Part shown: in pieces, positions 14,337-22,562 of the stretch
How the letters are laid out: each line of letters opens with the position of its first letter
Numbering within the stretch: the first letter of the stretch is position 1
Assembly (NCBI GenBank): GCA_045118155.1
Contig: JBGUXS010000008.1
Coordinates: 1 to 22,995 of the forward strand
Length of the DNA: 22,995 bases
Direction: 5' to 3'
Source of the DNA: JBGUXS01 sp045118155
Lineage (GTDB): Bacteria > Pseudomonadota > Alphaproteobacteria > CAAHEQ01 > UBA3637
Program-made: the position numbers and the translations under genes
Notes under the pieces: generated by a model
What the model was told of the DNA's origin: nothing
Seen by the model: only the letters and a program-made list of their open reading frames with translations
Database searches by the model: none

Positions 14337-15546
14337 AGCGCCCTTCCTTCAATCCACTAAAGCACACACATGCCTTTCTATCCCCTTTGTTATAATGAAA
14401 TTGAACAGGAATTTCAAGTCCTTTTTTATCTTTCAAGACAGGAAGCGTTTTTAAAATGGCCACAGGCAACTCTTTATTTCCTTTATTTTTTGAAGGTCCT
14501 GTTTGAATCACCGCCGGGGTGGGGGACCACACAAGAAACCGATCCCAAGTTATCCATGTTTCGGCAGGAACCGAAACAGGTCGGGACATCTTCGCCGTTT
14601 CTTTGGCCACATACAATTTGTTTTGTTTGACATAAAATTGGCATCCCCCCAAAGGCCCTTGTAAATGCATGGCCCTGTCTTCTAACGCTTTAAAGGATGG
14701 GGGCGTCTTGGGTTGTCCAATAACTTTAATAGCCCACTGTAAGAACTTAATTTTACTCATCATTGGTAAATCTTGATAGGCCTTTTTAGGGACCATCAAA
14801 TACCCCAAAGGGTTCACAATGACCCAACGTTCAATAAAGATCCTTAGATAAAATTTAAGGGCCTCTTCCGCCAAAGCTAACCGCCCCATAGAGGTTGTAA
14901 TTTTATCTATCGTCAACCCATAGGGGGCCAGGGTCGGCAACAACTTACGCCAGCGCACCCGTTCATAGTGCCTATCTTGGTTCATTTCATCTTCTGCCCA
15001 AGAAAGATGAAGTTCCTGTGCCATTTGAATAATATCTTTTTTTTCTATCGTCAAAAAAGGACGACAAAGGGTTAGGGTTTGATAAGAACAAATCGCTTGC
15101 ATTCCTTTTAACCCCTCTAAAGAACTTGCATGGCTTAAGCGACTTAAAAATGTTTCAGCTTGATCCCCAGCGTGATGCGCCAAAAACAAATGGTGAATCC
15201 CTTTTTTAGCGCACGCTTCTGCCAACAATTGATACCGTTTTTCCCTAGCCACTTCTTCAATTTTCGTTTTAGGCTTTGGCCCTGTCCACACTAAAATATC
15301 GGCGGGAATATGATAATTTTCCAACGTTTTTTTAGTTTGAACGGCCTCTGCATGGGCAACGGCCCTCAGCCCATGATCTACAATAAAAGCATATAACGGG
15401 TACTTTTTTTGGCATACTTCTTGCATCAACAGGGCCAAAGTTAAACTATCCACCCCCCCAGAAACCCCTATTGCTAAGGGTGTCCCTTTGGGAAGGGCCA
15501 ATCCTTTTAAAAAAGCTTGCAAAGATGTTTTAATTGTTAAGGACAC
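14326..15546 (-). CDS. tilS: tRNA(Ile)-lysidine synthase TilS
   Basis: It converts C34 of the tRNA-Ile CAU anticodon to lysidine with ATP and lysine, so that the tRNA reads AUA. The PP-loop motif SGGVDS is at residues 29-34 and the HHAGDQAETF motif at about 124-133, followed by a C-terminal substrate-binding region. At 406 residues it is a little shorter than the E. coli enzyme (432). The start is GTG at 15544-15546, overlapping cpoB by 10 bases; the ribosome binding site is weak, so translation is probably coupled. It overlaps ftsH by 11 bases at its end. The C-terminal half is less conserved than the catalytic half. Confidence 0.93.
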   Translation of the reverse strand: MSLTIKTSLQAFLKGLALPKGTPLAIGVSGGVDSLTLALLMQEVCQKKYPLYAFIVDHGLRAVAHAEAVQTKKTLENYHIPADILVWTGPKPKTKIEEVAREKRYQLLAEACAKKGIHHLFLAHHAGDQAETFLSRLSHASSLEGLKGMQAICSYQTLTLCRPFLTIEKKDIIQMAQELHLSWAEDEMNQDRHYERVRWRKLLPTLAPYGLTIDKITTSMGRLALAEEALKFYLRIFIERWVIVNPLGYLMVPKKAYQDLPMMSKIKFLQWAIKVIGQPKTPPSFKALEDRAMHLQGPLGGCQFYVKQNKLYVAKETAKMSRPVSVPAETWITWDRFLVWSPTPAVIQTGPSKNKGNKELPVAILKTLPVLKDKKGLEIPVQFHYNKGDRKACVCFSGLKEGRYEI

Positions 15547-16304
15547 GAGATCTTCTTTGCCTCAGCCACGGCCCTATCTTTCAAAGATTGGGCAGCTTTT
15601 GGAAATTCTTTAGGTAATGTTTTAAAGGCGGTGCATGCTTCATCCTTTTTCCCTAATTTTTGCATAGATAACCCCAACTTTAACAAATTATCTGGGGCTT
15701 TGATATTATCCTTATACGTGGTCACACCGGATGCAAAAATACCCACCGCTTCGGCATACATACCACGGGCATAATACGTTTCCCCCAACCAATAATTGGC
15801 ATTTCCCACCAATTTATCTTTGGGATATTTTTCCATAAAAGCGCTAAAACCTTGTTCGGCTTTTACAAAATCCCCTTCTTTCAGGGCTTCATAAGCCCCA
15901 TCATACAGGGCTTTAGGACTTGTTCCAGCGGGGACAAGCGCCCCGTGTTTCGGGGTTGGGGCGGATTTTAAATCCCCCCCTGGCATAGGTTTAGTCCCTT
16001 GCATCTTAAAGCGCACATCAATGTCTTTAGACAACAAATCTAGCTTTTCCTGTGTTTGTTTCAAATCATGTTCAAGGGTTTCAATTTTATCCGTTAATTC
16101 CCCGATCATCCCTTCTTGTTTATCCAATTTCGTATAGATTTCATCCAACAAAGCCCCATCCTGACTATCCCCAGAACCCGTGTACAACTTTCGTTGCATT
16201 AAAACCATATCTGATTCCATCCGATTTAGGCGTTCTAACAGGTCTTGATCTTGCGCCAAAACAGGTGTACAAGCCAGCAATAAAGCCCATAACATAACTT
16301 TCAT
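15537..16304 (-). CDS. cpoB: Cell division coordinator CpoB (YbgF)
   Basis: A periplasmic partner of the Tol-Pal system that coordinates outer-membrane constriction with septal peptidoglycan synthesis. It has a cleavable signal peptide (residues 1-17, site after A-Q-like VLA|QDQ), an N-terminal coiled coil (about 18-105) that mediates trimerisation in the family, a proline-rich linker, and three TPR-like repeats from about residue 130 (the first includes LYDGAYEALKEGDFVKAEQG). At 255 residues it is normal. GGGGG precedes the ATG by about four bases. It lies directly after pal, as in most proteobacteria, but a terminator and an embedded promoter separate the two. It starts the cpoB, tilS, ftsH overlap chain. 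Confidence 0.93.
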   Translation of the reverse strand: MKVMLWALLLACTPVLAQDQDLLERLNRMESDMVLMQRKLYTGSGDSQDGALLDEIYTKLDKQEGMIGELTDKIETLEHDLKQTQEKLDLLSKDIDVRFKMQGTKPMPGGDLKSAPTPKHGALVPAGTSPKALYDGAYEALKEGDFVKAEQGFSAFMEKYPKDKLVGNANYWLGETYYARGMYAEAVGIFASGVTTYKDNIKAPDNLLKLGLSMQKLGKKDEACTAFKTLPKEFPKAAQSLKDRAVAEAKKISCP

Positions 16305-16315
16305 TTTTCCCCCAT

Positions 16316-16353
16316 AAAAAAAACCTTTTCGGTCATTATACCGAAAAGGTTTT
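16316..16353 (-). terminator. Strong rho-independent terminator after pal
   Basis: On the minus strand AAAACCTTTTCGGT pairs perfectly with ACCGAAAAGGTTTT (14 bp, 16320-16333 with 16340-16353) around a 6-base loop, followed by TTTT. It lies between pal and cpoB. Confidence 0.9.
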
Positions 16354-16363
16354 GTCTTTGCAA
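16335..16363 (-). promoter_or_regulatory. Promoter of cpoB-tilS-ftsH inside the pal terminator
   Basis: On the minus strand TTGCAA (16358-16363) and a perfect TATAAT (16335-16340) are separated by 17 bases. The -10 box occupies the terminator loop. A transcript started here would carry only the 3' arm and so escape the hairpin. Confidence 0.65.
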
Positions 16364-16371
16364 GGGCTTAA

Positions 16372-16863
16372 TTAGTAAGCCACAGTGGTCGCCCGTCTGT
16401 TTTGTGCCCAAGCTTCTTCATTAGATCCAATCACAACTGGATCATCTTTCCCATAAGAAATGGTCCGGATCCGGTTGGAAGAAATCCCGTGAGAAACAAG
16501 GTATTGCCGTGCCGCATTAGCCCGACGTTCCCCAAGGGCAATGTTATATTCTGTTGTCCCGCGTTCATCACACCGGCCTTCAATCACAACCAAAGCTTCT
16601 GGATGTTCTTTTAACCAGTCAACTTGTGTTTTTAAATCATCCCGACTAGCGCTGTCTAGTGAAGAGCTGTTAAACGCAAACAAGACATAGTCTTTGGTAT
16701 CAGACTTAAACGCTTTTGTTAATTTTGTCCCTTTTAAATCCGAGATGTTCACATCTTGATTCCATCCCCCTTGCGCGTCACCGTAAATATCGGCCCCGCG
16801 TTCACGTGTTGCACATGCCCCAAGCAAGGACAAAGCACACACGGCAGCTAATAATTTTTTCAT
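16372..16863 (-). CDS. pal: Peptidoglycan-associated lipoprotein Pal
   Basis: An outer-membrane lipoprotein that binds peptidoglycan and works with TolA/TolB to hold the envelope together at division. The N-terminus is a lipoprotein signal peptide with lipobox L-G-A-C and lipidated C17. The OmpA-like domain (about 55-163) contains the peptidoglycan-binding stretch from IEGRCDERGTTEYN through GERRANAARQYL (94-122), including D99 and the R113/R114 region. The C-terminal NRRATTVAY is typical. At 163 residues it is normal. AGAGG lies six bases before the ATG. tolB and tolQRA are not in the window; upstream the strand switches to miaB. Confidence 0.97.
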   Translation of the reverse strand: MKKLLAAVCALSLLGACATRERGADIYGDAQGGWNQDVNISDLKGTKLTKAFKSDTKDYVLFAFNSSSLDSASRDDLKTQVDWLKEHPEALVVIEGRCDERGTTEYNIALGERRANAARQYLVSHGISSNRIRTISYGKDDPVVIGSNEEAWAQNRRATTVAY

Positions 16864-16880
16864 TTAAAACCTCTTTTTTG

Positions 16881-16894
16881 TTATAACGTTATAA
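16881..16894. repeat. Perfect 14-base palindrome in the pal leader
   Basis: TTATAACGTTATAA is its own reverse complement and lies in the pal 5' leader, next to a small hairpin GTGG-GTTT-CCAC (16895-16906). It could be an operator or an mRNA hairpin; nothing decides between them. Confidence 0.4.
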
Positions 16895-16913
16895 GTGGAA
16901 ACCCACACGCCCT

Positions 16914-16941
16914 ATCATCCCTCAAAAAAAATTCCTGTCAA
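16914..16941 (-). promoter_or_regulatory. Putative promoter of pal
   Basis: On the minus strand TTGACA (16936-16941) and GATGAT (16914-16919) are separated by 16 bases. The -35 box is perfect and the -10 box matches at four of six positions. Confidence 0.5.
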
Positions 16942-16949
16942 GAATTAAA

Positions 16950-16978
16950 TTGAATTCACACGTTTTTTGTGTTATTCT
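16950..16978 (+). promoter_or_regulatory. Promoter of miaB-lysA
   Basis: TTGAAT (16950-16955) and TATTCT (16973-16978) are separated by 17 bases. The expected transcription start, about seven bases later, coincides with the miaB ATG at 16986. Confidence 0.65.
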
Positions 16979-16985
16979 GATGATT

Positions 16986-18311
16986 ATGAAAGCTTATATC
17001 AAAACCTTTGGTTGTCAGATGAACGTCTATGATTCGGCCCGTGTTATGGATACACTGGCGGTATTAGGATATACCGAAACAGATATCCCAGAAGACGCCG
17101 ACATTATTGTGATTAACACGTGCCACATTCGGGAAAAGGCCTCTGAAAAGCTCTATTCCGAAGTGGGGCGCTTGATGCAAATCAAAAAAGACCGTCAAGC
17201 ACAAAAAAAAGACTGTCTGATTATTGTTATGGGGTGTGTTGTTCAGGCAGAAAAGGATGAACTGATGCATCGGGCCCCTGGGATTGATATAGCACTGGGT
17301 CCCCAAAATTATCATGAATTACCGGAACTTCTAACACAATACGCCAGGGGGCATAAACGTCTTTTAAAAGCTTCGTTCCCCACAGAATCAAAATTTGATA
17401 AATTACCCACCATTCAATCCAGTTCTGTTCAAACGTATCTAGCCATCCAAGAAGGATGTGATAATTTTTGTACTTACTGCGTTGTTCCTTACACCCGTGG
17501 GGCGGAATATTCCCGGTCTTGGACGGAAATTAAGGCCGAAGCCAATGCCCTTGTTCGGCACGGGGCGAAAGAAATTATGCTCTTAGGTCAAAATGTCAAT
17601 TGCTGGACGGATCGGGATGAAAAAGGGCGTTTAGTGGATCTAGGGGATTTGGTGCGAGAACTGGCAAAAATTGAAGGGCTGGAACGGCTACGCTATACAA
17701 CTTCATATCCATCTAAAATGACACAAAACCTGATAGATGCCCATGCCGATACCCCCAAACTAATGCCCTATGTACATTTGCCCGCCCAAGCTGGCAGTGA
17801 TAAAACCTTAAAAGCGATGAACCGAAAATATACGGTTCAAGGATATGAAGATATTGTAGAACGCTTTCGTAAAGCCCGCCCAGATATTGCTATTTCTTCG
17901 GATTTTATTGTGGGGTTCCCCGGGGAAAGCGAAGCGGATTTTGAAGAAACGCTAGCCCTTGTGAAACGCATCAATTACGCCAGTTCTTTTTCGTTTAAAT
18001 TCAGTGCCCGTCCCGGCACCCCAGCCAGCTTGATGAAACATCAAATCAAAGAGGACGTTAAAGTAGAACGTTTAGAACGTCTGCAACAGCTGTTATTTAC
18101 ACAACAACGGGCCTTTAATGACGGGTGCATTGGAAAGACGTTGGACGTTTTGTTCACGGAAAAATCAGAAAAACACCCCAATCAATATATCGGTCATAGC
18201 CCCTATTTACAAAACGTACATGTGGAAAGCAAAAAAAATTTGTTAAATACCGCGTTACCCGTTCAAATAACAGACGCGACTTTGACAAGTTTAACTGGGA
18301 AAATTTCTTAA
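16986..18311 (+). CDS. miaB: tRNA-2-methylthio-N6-isopentenyladenosine synthase MiaB
   Basis: A radical-SAM methylthiotransferase that adds the 2-methylthio group to i6A37 of tRNAs reading UNN codons. The N-terminal domain supplies cysteines C10, C46 and C84 for the auxiliary [4Fe-4S] cluster. The radical-SAM motif CDNFCTYC gives C158, C162 and C165. A TRAM domain closes the protein. I chose the ATG at 16986 (M-K-A-Y-I-K-T-F-G-C-Q-M-N), the family's usual start; a longer frame from TTG 16950 would overlap the promoter. ATG 16980 is a close alternative. No Shine-Dalgarno is visible and the predicted transcript starts at the ATG, so the mRNA may be leaderless. lysA follows 13 bases later. Length 441. 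Confidence 0.95.
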   Translation: MKAYIKTFGCQMNVYDSARVMDTLAVLGYTETDIPEDADIIVINTCHIREKASEKLYSEVGRLMQIKKDRQAQKKDCLIIVMGCVVQAEKDELMHRAPGIDIALGPQNYHELPELLTQYARGHKRLLKASFPTESKFDKLPTIQSSSVQTYLAIQEGCDNFCTYCVVPYTRGAEYSRSWTEIKAEANALVRHGAKEIMLLGQNVNCWTDRDEKGRLVDLGDLVRELAKIEGLERLRYTTSYPSKMTQNLIDAHADTPKLMPYVHLPAQAGSDKTLKAMNRKYTVQGYEDIVERFRKARPDIAISSDFIVGFPGESEADFEETLALVKRINYASSFSFKFSARPGTPASLMKHQIKEDVKVERLERLQQLLFTQQRAFNDGCIGKTLDVLFTEKSEKHPNQYIGHSPYLQNVHVESKKNLLNTALPVQITDATLTSLTGKIS

Positions 18312-18324
18312 CAAGGATAAACGT

Positions 18325-19656
18325 ATGCATGATAAGACCGCCAACCAATTTTTAAAGCCCCAAACTTTATGCAAAAACGCACAAGGCAATTTATCTTTGG
18401 GGGGATGTGATTTAGTGGAACTCGCTGGCCGTTTTGCCACCCCCTTGTATGTGATGGACGAAGACACACTGCTGGCCATGATTGGGGCGTATAAACAGGC
18501 CTTTGCAGCTTATCCAAAAACAAAGATTATGTTTGCCTCTAAGGCCTTAATGACGGGGGCCATTGCTAAATTGTTTGATCAAAACGGCTTAGGATTTGAT
18601 GTGGTATCGGGGGGGGAAATTTACACTTTATTACACGCGGGCATTTCTTTAAAAAACACCTGTTTTAATGGCAACAATAAATCTTTGGCGGAATTAAACT
18701 TGGCCCTAGATCATCACATTGATCACATAAGTGTTGATAATTTTTGGGAATTAGAACAATTAAACACTTTGTGTGCCAAACGGGGAATGATGCAAAAGAT
18801 ACATTTACGCTTAACCCCGGGGATAGAATGCCACACACACGAATATATCCGCACCGGCCAGATTGATTCTAAATTTGGGTTTGATTTAAACAGCATTGAT
18901 AAAGCACTAGCTTTATTAAAAACGGATTATCCCCACCTAAACTTAACGGGCTTACACGCCCATATTGGATCACAAATTTTTGAAACCAAAGTGTATGATG
19001 ATGAAGTCAAAGTATTGCTAACAGAAATGAAACGCATTCAAGACACTTTTGGTTTTGCGCTTACCGAACTGAATATTGGGGGGGGCCTAGGGATTACATA
19101 TACCGCGGCCGATACGCCGCCTAGTGTCTTTCAAATTGCCGATAACATCATCACCTCTTTACAAAAAAATTGTACCGATTTAGGCCTAGATTTGCCCACA
19201 CTGTACATTGAACCGGGGCGATCTTTGGTAGGAAGCGCGGGGGTAACTCTGTACACGATTGGGGCCCGCAAAGACATTCCAAATGTCCGTACGTACTTAT
19301 CCGTGGATGGGGGCATGGCGGATAATCCCAGACCCGCCTTATATCAAGCCCTGTACGAAGCCGACATTGCCAATGCGAAACAACAAGATGCTTTTGAAAC
19401 CGTCACAGTGGCGGGGCGCTTTTGCGAATCGGGGGATATCTTAATGACAAATGTGCGCCTAAATGCCCCCAAGACGGGGGATATCTTGTGCGTGTATGAT
19501 ACAGGGGCGTATTGTTATTCCATGGCCTCTAACTATAACCGCACGTTAACCCCTGCCATGGTTTTGGTCAAAGACGGGAATGCCGACATCATCATCCGCA
19601 GACAAACATACGAACAACTTGTCCAAAACGATATCATCCCCGACAGATTAAAGTAA
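18325..19656 (+). CDS. lysA: Diaminopimelate decarboxylase LysA
   Basis: A PLP enzyme that decarboxylates meso-diaminopimelate to lysine, the last step of lysine synthesis, and so sits where lysine and peptidoglycan precursors part. The fold-type III features are visible: PLP-binding K73 in FASKAL, HIGSQ (213-217), the GGGLG phosphate loop (252-256), EPGRS (296-300), catalytic C367 in CESGDIL and GAYCYSMASNYN (394-405). At 443 residues it is slightly longer than the usual 420. AAGG lies eight bases before the ATG. It is co-transcribed with miaB and ends one base before the convergent dipeptidase gene. Confidence 0.97.
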   Translation: MHDKTANQFLKPQTLCKNAQGNLSLGGCDLVELAGRFATPLYVMDEDTLLAMIGAYKQAFAAYPKTKIMFASKALMTGAIAKLFDQNGLGFDVVSGGEIYTLLHAGISLKNTCFNGNNKSLAELNLALDHHIDHISVDNFWELEQLNTLCAKRGMMQKIHLRLTPGIECHTHEYIRTGQIDSKFGFDLNSIDKALALLKTDYPHLNLTGLHAHIGSQIFETKVYDDEVKVLLTEMKRIQDTFGFALTELNIGGGLGITYTAADTPPSVFQIADNIITSLQKNCTDLGLDLPTLYIEPGRSLVGSAGVTLYTIGARKDIPNVRTYLSVDGGMADNPRPALYQALYEADIANAKQQDAFETVTVAGRFCESGDILMTNVRLNAPKTGDILCVYDTGAYCYSMASNYNRTLTPAMVLVKDGNADIIIRRQTYEQLVQNDIIPDRLK

Positions 19657-19657
19657 T

Positions 19658-20278
19658 TTAAATATCCACTTTTCCAAAAATAGCCAAAGCAGATCCCGTC
19701 AATCTAGCCCACAATCTATCCCCGAATGAATAATGCCACCATTCAGATGGATAGTTCACAAACCCCACATCTTCTAGAACGGTTTTTAAAAGTTGGCGAT
19801 TTTTTTTACCTTCTTCAGAAATCGTTTCACAGGCCGTGTACGATTCTGGGATCGCTTCGTTAATGGGACTTCCCATATCACATTCTTGCCCTTGAAAAGC
19901 CAAGGTAATATCTACCGCTGCCCCAGATTGATGCCCTGATCCCGTCGTATAGGGATTAGCAACAAAATCTTCTAGACGGATTAAGACGTCTTCTGGGGTA
20001 AAATCTGGATTTTCGGCTTCAATTTTTGCCTTCATTCGTTCCCATTCACTGATTTGTACTTTCAGCGGACGATAGGCTTCGTAAATCACAAATTGATATC
20101 CTGGGGGCAAATTTTTTTGCGCTTTTTTTAACAGGTCATACGTATATTTTCTAATGCGTCTTTCCTTAGAAAAAGTATCTTTCACAATAAACCCGTCTTG
20201 TTCTGACACGTCACAAAAAACAGGGGGATTTTCAATATCTAAAATGACATTAGGTTCTTTTTCTACGCGCTGTTCCAT
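19658..20278 (-). CDS. ddpX: D-alanyl-D-alanine dipeptidase (VanX/DdpX family, M15D)
   Basis: A zinc dipeptidase that hydrolyses D-Ala-D-Ala. The family's motifs are all present: YEAYRP (66-71), SGHQSGAAVDIT (114-125) with zinc ligands H116 and D123, and SEWWHYSFGD (178-187) with catalytic E179 and zinc ligand H182. I chose ATG 20278, giving 206 residues, because AAAGGAG lies nine bases upstream; the frame runs 20 codons further only through a promoter. No signal peptide is visible, so it is probably cytoplasmic, like VanX and DdpX. No vanHA-type ligase or van regulator is adjacent, so recycling of cell-wall D-Ala-D-Ala is a likelier role than glycopeptide resistance. It is convergent with lysA. 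Confidence 0.93.
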   Translation of the reverse strand: MEQRVEKEPNVILDIENPPVFCDVSEQDGFIVKDTFSKERRIRKYTYDLLKKAQKNLPPGYQFVIYEAYRPLKVQISEWERMKAKIEAENPDFTPEDVLIRLEDFVANPYTTGSGHQSGAAVDITLAFQGQECDMGSPINEAIPESYTACETISEEGKKNRQLLKTVLEDVGFVNYPSEWWHYSFGDRLWARLTGSALAIFGKVDI

Positions 20279-20308
20279 CAGGCAAGACTCCTTTCTTCCT
20301 CTTAAAAG

Positions 20309-20338
20309 AAAATACCCCTTAAAAAAAACTGTTGTCAA
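20309..20338 (-). promoter_or_regulatory. Putative promoter of the dipeptidase gene
   Basis: On the minus strand perfect TTGACA (20333-20338) and TATTTT (20309-20314) are separated by 18 bases. A possible hairpin CAATCAA/TTGATTG (20336-20368) spans the stop of the gene upstream and touches the -35 box; it lacks an adjacent T-run. Confidence 0.5.
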
Positions 20339-20355
20339 TCAAAAAAATTTCCCCT

Positions 20356-22362
20356 TTATTCTTGATTGGGGCCCATATTGGAATTGTTGGGACCTTGATT
20401 ACCTAAGTTCCTTCCTTGCAACCCAACCACAGAGGCCGCCTTTGGACAAATAGGCAAGGCCGGTAAATTTTTCCCCACGACAAGGGCCCGTTTTGCCTCT
20501 GCTGATAAAGGATGTTTTGGGGTCGTAATCACATGATCCCCGACACGTTTTTCAAAATAACGCTCCCCTATCTTGTATTCATGCAGGGCTAAAATAGACA
20601 AATCCATGGCCTTTTGCGCATCCCATGCCATTATCGTTGAAATATTCCCAGGTTCTACCGAAAATTCAGGATGGGCCAAAATCTGACCATAATCCCCCAA
20701 TTCCCAAGGATTTTTCCCTTGCAATGTGGCTATACCTGCCACCGTTAAAGGTCGTTGATTTTCTTGCATACTACGAACCCGAGCGTGCAGATTCTCAAAA
20801 GTTACCCCTTCGGGCAAAGCAGGATATTTCCCGTCTTTAATCCCTTGTTCCAAAGCATCAAAAAAGACTTTTGTCCGTTCCACAACGCATTTATTGTAAT
20901 TAATCTGCGCCACCCCCCCAATCAGAACCATTCCCCCTTCAATCATATCAAAAATAACCGTTTGAATAGTTTTGGGTGAAAATTGGTGTGTGCGATAACC
21001 TTTGGCCAACGCAGATGCCTCGTACACCATATTGGAAGTACCTGTTTTGGGATCATACACAAAACCCGTATAGGGACTAACTTTATATCCTTCTTCGGGA
21101 TATTTTTCACGCGTCGGGGTATGCTTATACAGGGTATCATAAGCAATCGTTCCATCTGATTGTTCCTGTGCTTGCCATCCCATCGCAATATCTTTATACG
21201 AATCCAAAAATAACTTGTACACATCGGGATGCGCATGAATATAATGTGTTAACGTGCTTTTATCTTCTAAAAGGGACGCCATAAATTCATACTGAAACCC
21301 ACTCATTTCCACAGAACGAACCCCTTTATAGGGTCCAAAAAGGGCATTTAACTGGTCAGCATAAAGCCGAGAAATCCCCTTTAAAAATCCCTGTTCTTCT
21401 AGTGTTTTTAGGGATTGTATGATAGACCTTCTCTTCGGTTCGGGACACCCTTTGGGGATGTTAGCCACCAAATCCGTAAAGTTGCCGTTCATAATCCGCA
21501 CCATCTTGGCCCGATGCACCCCCGTGACCCACCCCGGGAAAGTGGCTGTATTCATAGCCCCTTTAAGGGCACCATTTAACCTATTCGGATCTTCTTGTCC
21601 TTTTTTACCTTTTAAGACGCCCCCCCAAATTTCTTTCATCGTCTCTAAAATCTTTGTCTGATCTTGGGACGAAGTACTTTCTTCAAAAATATGCTGTTCC
21701 CATAAATTCTGTACATATTTATCATACGGGAAGATACCGTCTCGTTCTGTATCATAGAAAAATCCTTTGGGGGGATTAAACGATAAACAGGCCGTATCTT
21801 TTTTATGATTGCGTGAAAATAAGTTCAAACTATCATCAACCTTGGGCCCATATTGTAAAAAAGCCGGGGATGTTTCGTTACATGGATTAATACCCCCATA
21901 GGTGACAGATAGTGGGTGCAAGCCAAAATGCCGACATAAAGCAATCCATAAAACCTCAGAATTCAAAATAATAGAATTATAATGTTCGTTAGGTTTTACC
22001 GTGCCGTCATCGTTTAAACGTTTTTGGGCATCAAAACTTCTCAGTAAGGAAAAATGAACCTGAACATTCAAAACCGACGACCGCTTAAGCAATTGTTCTG
22101 TGTACTTCTCAGCGATTTCTCTATCGCCATAAACATCTTCAATTGTTTTTCCAATTAAACCTATTAACACGGGGGCTTTGGGAAAGACGGCCGGATCCAC
22201 CACATATTGCATTGTTGGTACAAATAACTCCGCAACCGTTTTATCCGCTGCCATCTGATACATCTCTTCTAACGCTGGAACCGTTTCAAATGTTCTGCCC
22301 CGTACATCTGCCCATGATTCTTGTGTCGTATCCCCCACCGGATGTGTAGTCTCTTCCGTCAT
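20356..22362 (-). CDS. Large protein of unknown function with an Asn/Gly-rich tail
   Basis: I do not recognise a family. The chosen start M-T-E-E-T-T-H-P-V (22362) has a perfect GGAGGG five bases upstream and gives 668 residues; the frame extends 21 codons further, but there it reads through the promoter. No signal peptide or membrane helix is clear, so the product looks cytoplasmic, or exported without a Sec signal. It appears mainly helical and well mixed in composition. Stretches such as WIALCRHFGLHPLSVTYGGI and KGFFYDTERDGIFPYDKY look like a folded enzyme or effector domain. The last 20 residues are rich in N, G, Q and P and probably disordered. It has its own strong promoter and stands alone, 77 bases before the dipeptidase gene. 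Confidence 0.85.
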   Translation of the reverse strand: MTEETTHPVGDTTQESWADVRGRTFETVPALEEMYQMAADKTVAELFVPTMQYVVDPAVFPKAPVLIGLIGKTIEDVYGDREIAEKYTEQLLKRSSVLNVQVHFSLLRSFDAQKRLNDDGTVKPNEHYNSIILNSEVLWIALCRHFGLHPLSVTYGGINPCNETSPAFLQYGPKVDDSLNLFSRNHKKDTACLSFNPPKGFFYDTERDGIFPYDKYVQNLWEQHIFEESTSSQDQTKILETMKEIWGGVLKGKKGQEDPNRLNGALKGAMNTATFPGWVTGVHRAKMVRIMNGNFTDLVANIPKGCPEPKRRSIIQSLKTLEEQGFLKGISRLYADQLNALFGPYKGVRSVEMSGFQYEFMASLLEDKSTLTHYIHAHPDVYKLFLDSYKDIAMGWQAQEQSDGTIAYDTLYKHTPTREKYPEEGYKVSPYTGFVYDPKTGTSNMVYEASALAKGYRTHQFSPKTIQTVIFDMIEGGMVLIGGVAQINYNKCVVERTKVFFDALEQGIKDGKYPALPEGVTFENLHARVRSMQENQRPLTVAGIATLQGKNPWELGDYGQILAHPEFSVEPGNISTIMAWDAQKAMDLSILALHEYKIGERYFEKRVGDHVITTPKHPLSAEAKRALVVGKNLPALPICPKAASVVGLQGRNLGNQGPNNSNMGPNQE

Positions 22363-22397
22363 AATAACCCTCCGAATACAATGATAAATTTTAGTAT

Positions 22398-22425
22398 AGT
22401 ATACACCTTTTCTTTGATTTGTCAA
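22398..22425 (-). promoter_or_regulatory. Strong promoter of the unknown 668-residue gene
   Basis: On the minus strand perfect TTGACA (22420-22425) and TATACT (22398-22403) are separated by 16 bases. A second TATACT follows at 22393-22398 with a 21-base gap. The leader is about 30 bases long. Confidence 0.8.
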
Positions 22426-22494
22426 TATTTTTTGATATATTTATTCAAAAAAGTCTGCTTTCCCCTTAAAAAATAACCTTTTTAATAAATCCCC

Positions 22495-22523
22495 TTGACA
22501 AAATCGTTTTTTTAGAGTATAAT
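22495..22523 (+). promoter_or_regulatory. Perfect consensus promoter of the small ORF
   Basis: TTGACA (22495-22500) and TATAAT (22518-22523) are separated by 17 bases, a full match to the sigma70 consensus. It is divergent to the promoter of the unknown gene. Confidence 0.93.
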
Positions 22524-22562
22524 GAGTGTTAATTTGTGGTTGTTTATATCAAAGGAATAAAG

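Noticed and set aside
16950..16985. TTG start of miaB at 16950
   Set aside because: The TTG is the -35 box of the miaB promoter, and the extra residues do not match the family N-terminus.
20279..20338. A longer dipeptidase start at TTG 20338
   Set aside because: That TTG is the first half of a TTGACA -35 box, and a good Shine-Dalgarno precedes ATG 20278.
22363..22425. A longer start for the unknown 668-residue protein
   Set aside because: The extra codons are the promoter itself (TTGACA and TATACT), and ATG 22362 has an ideal GGAGGG.
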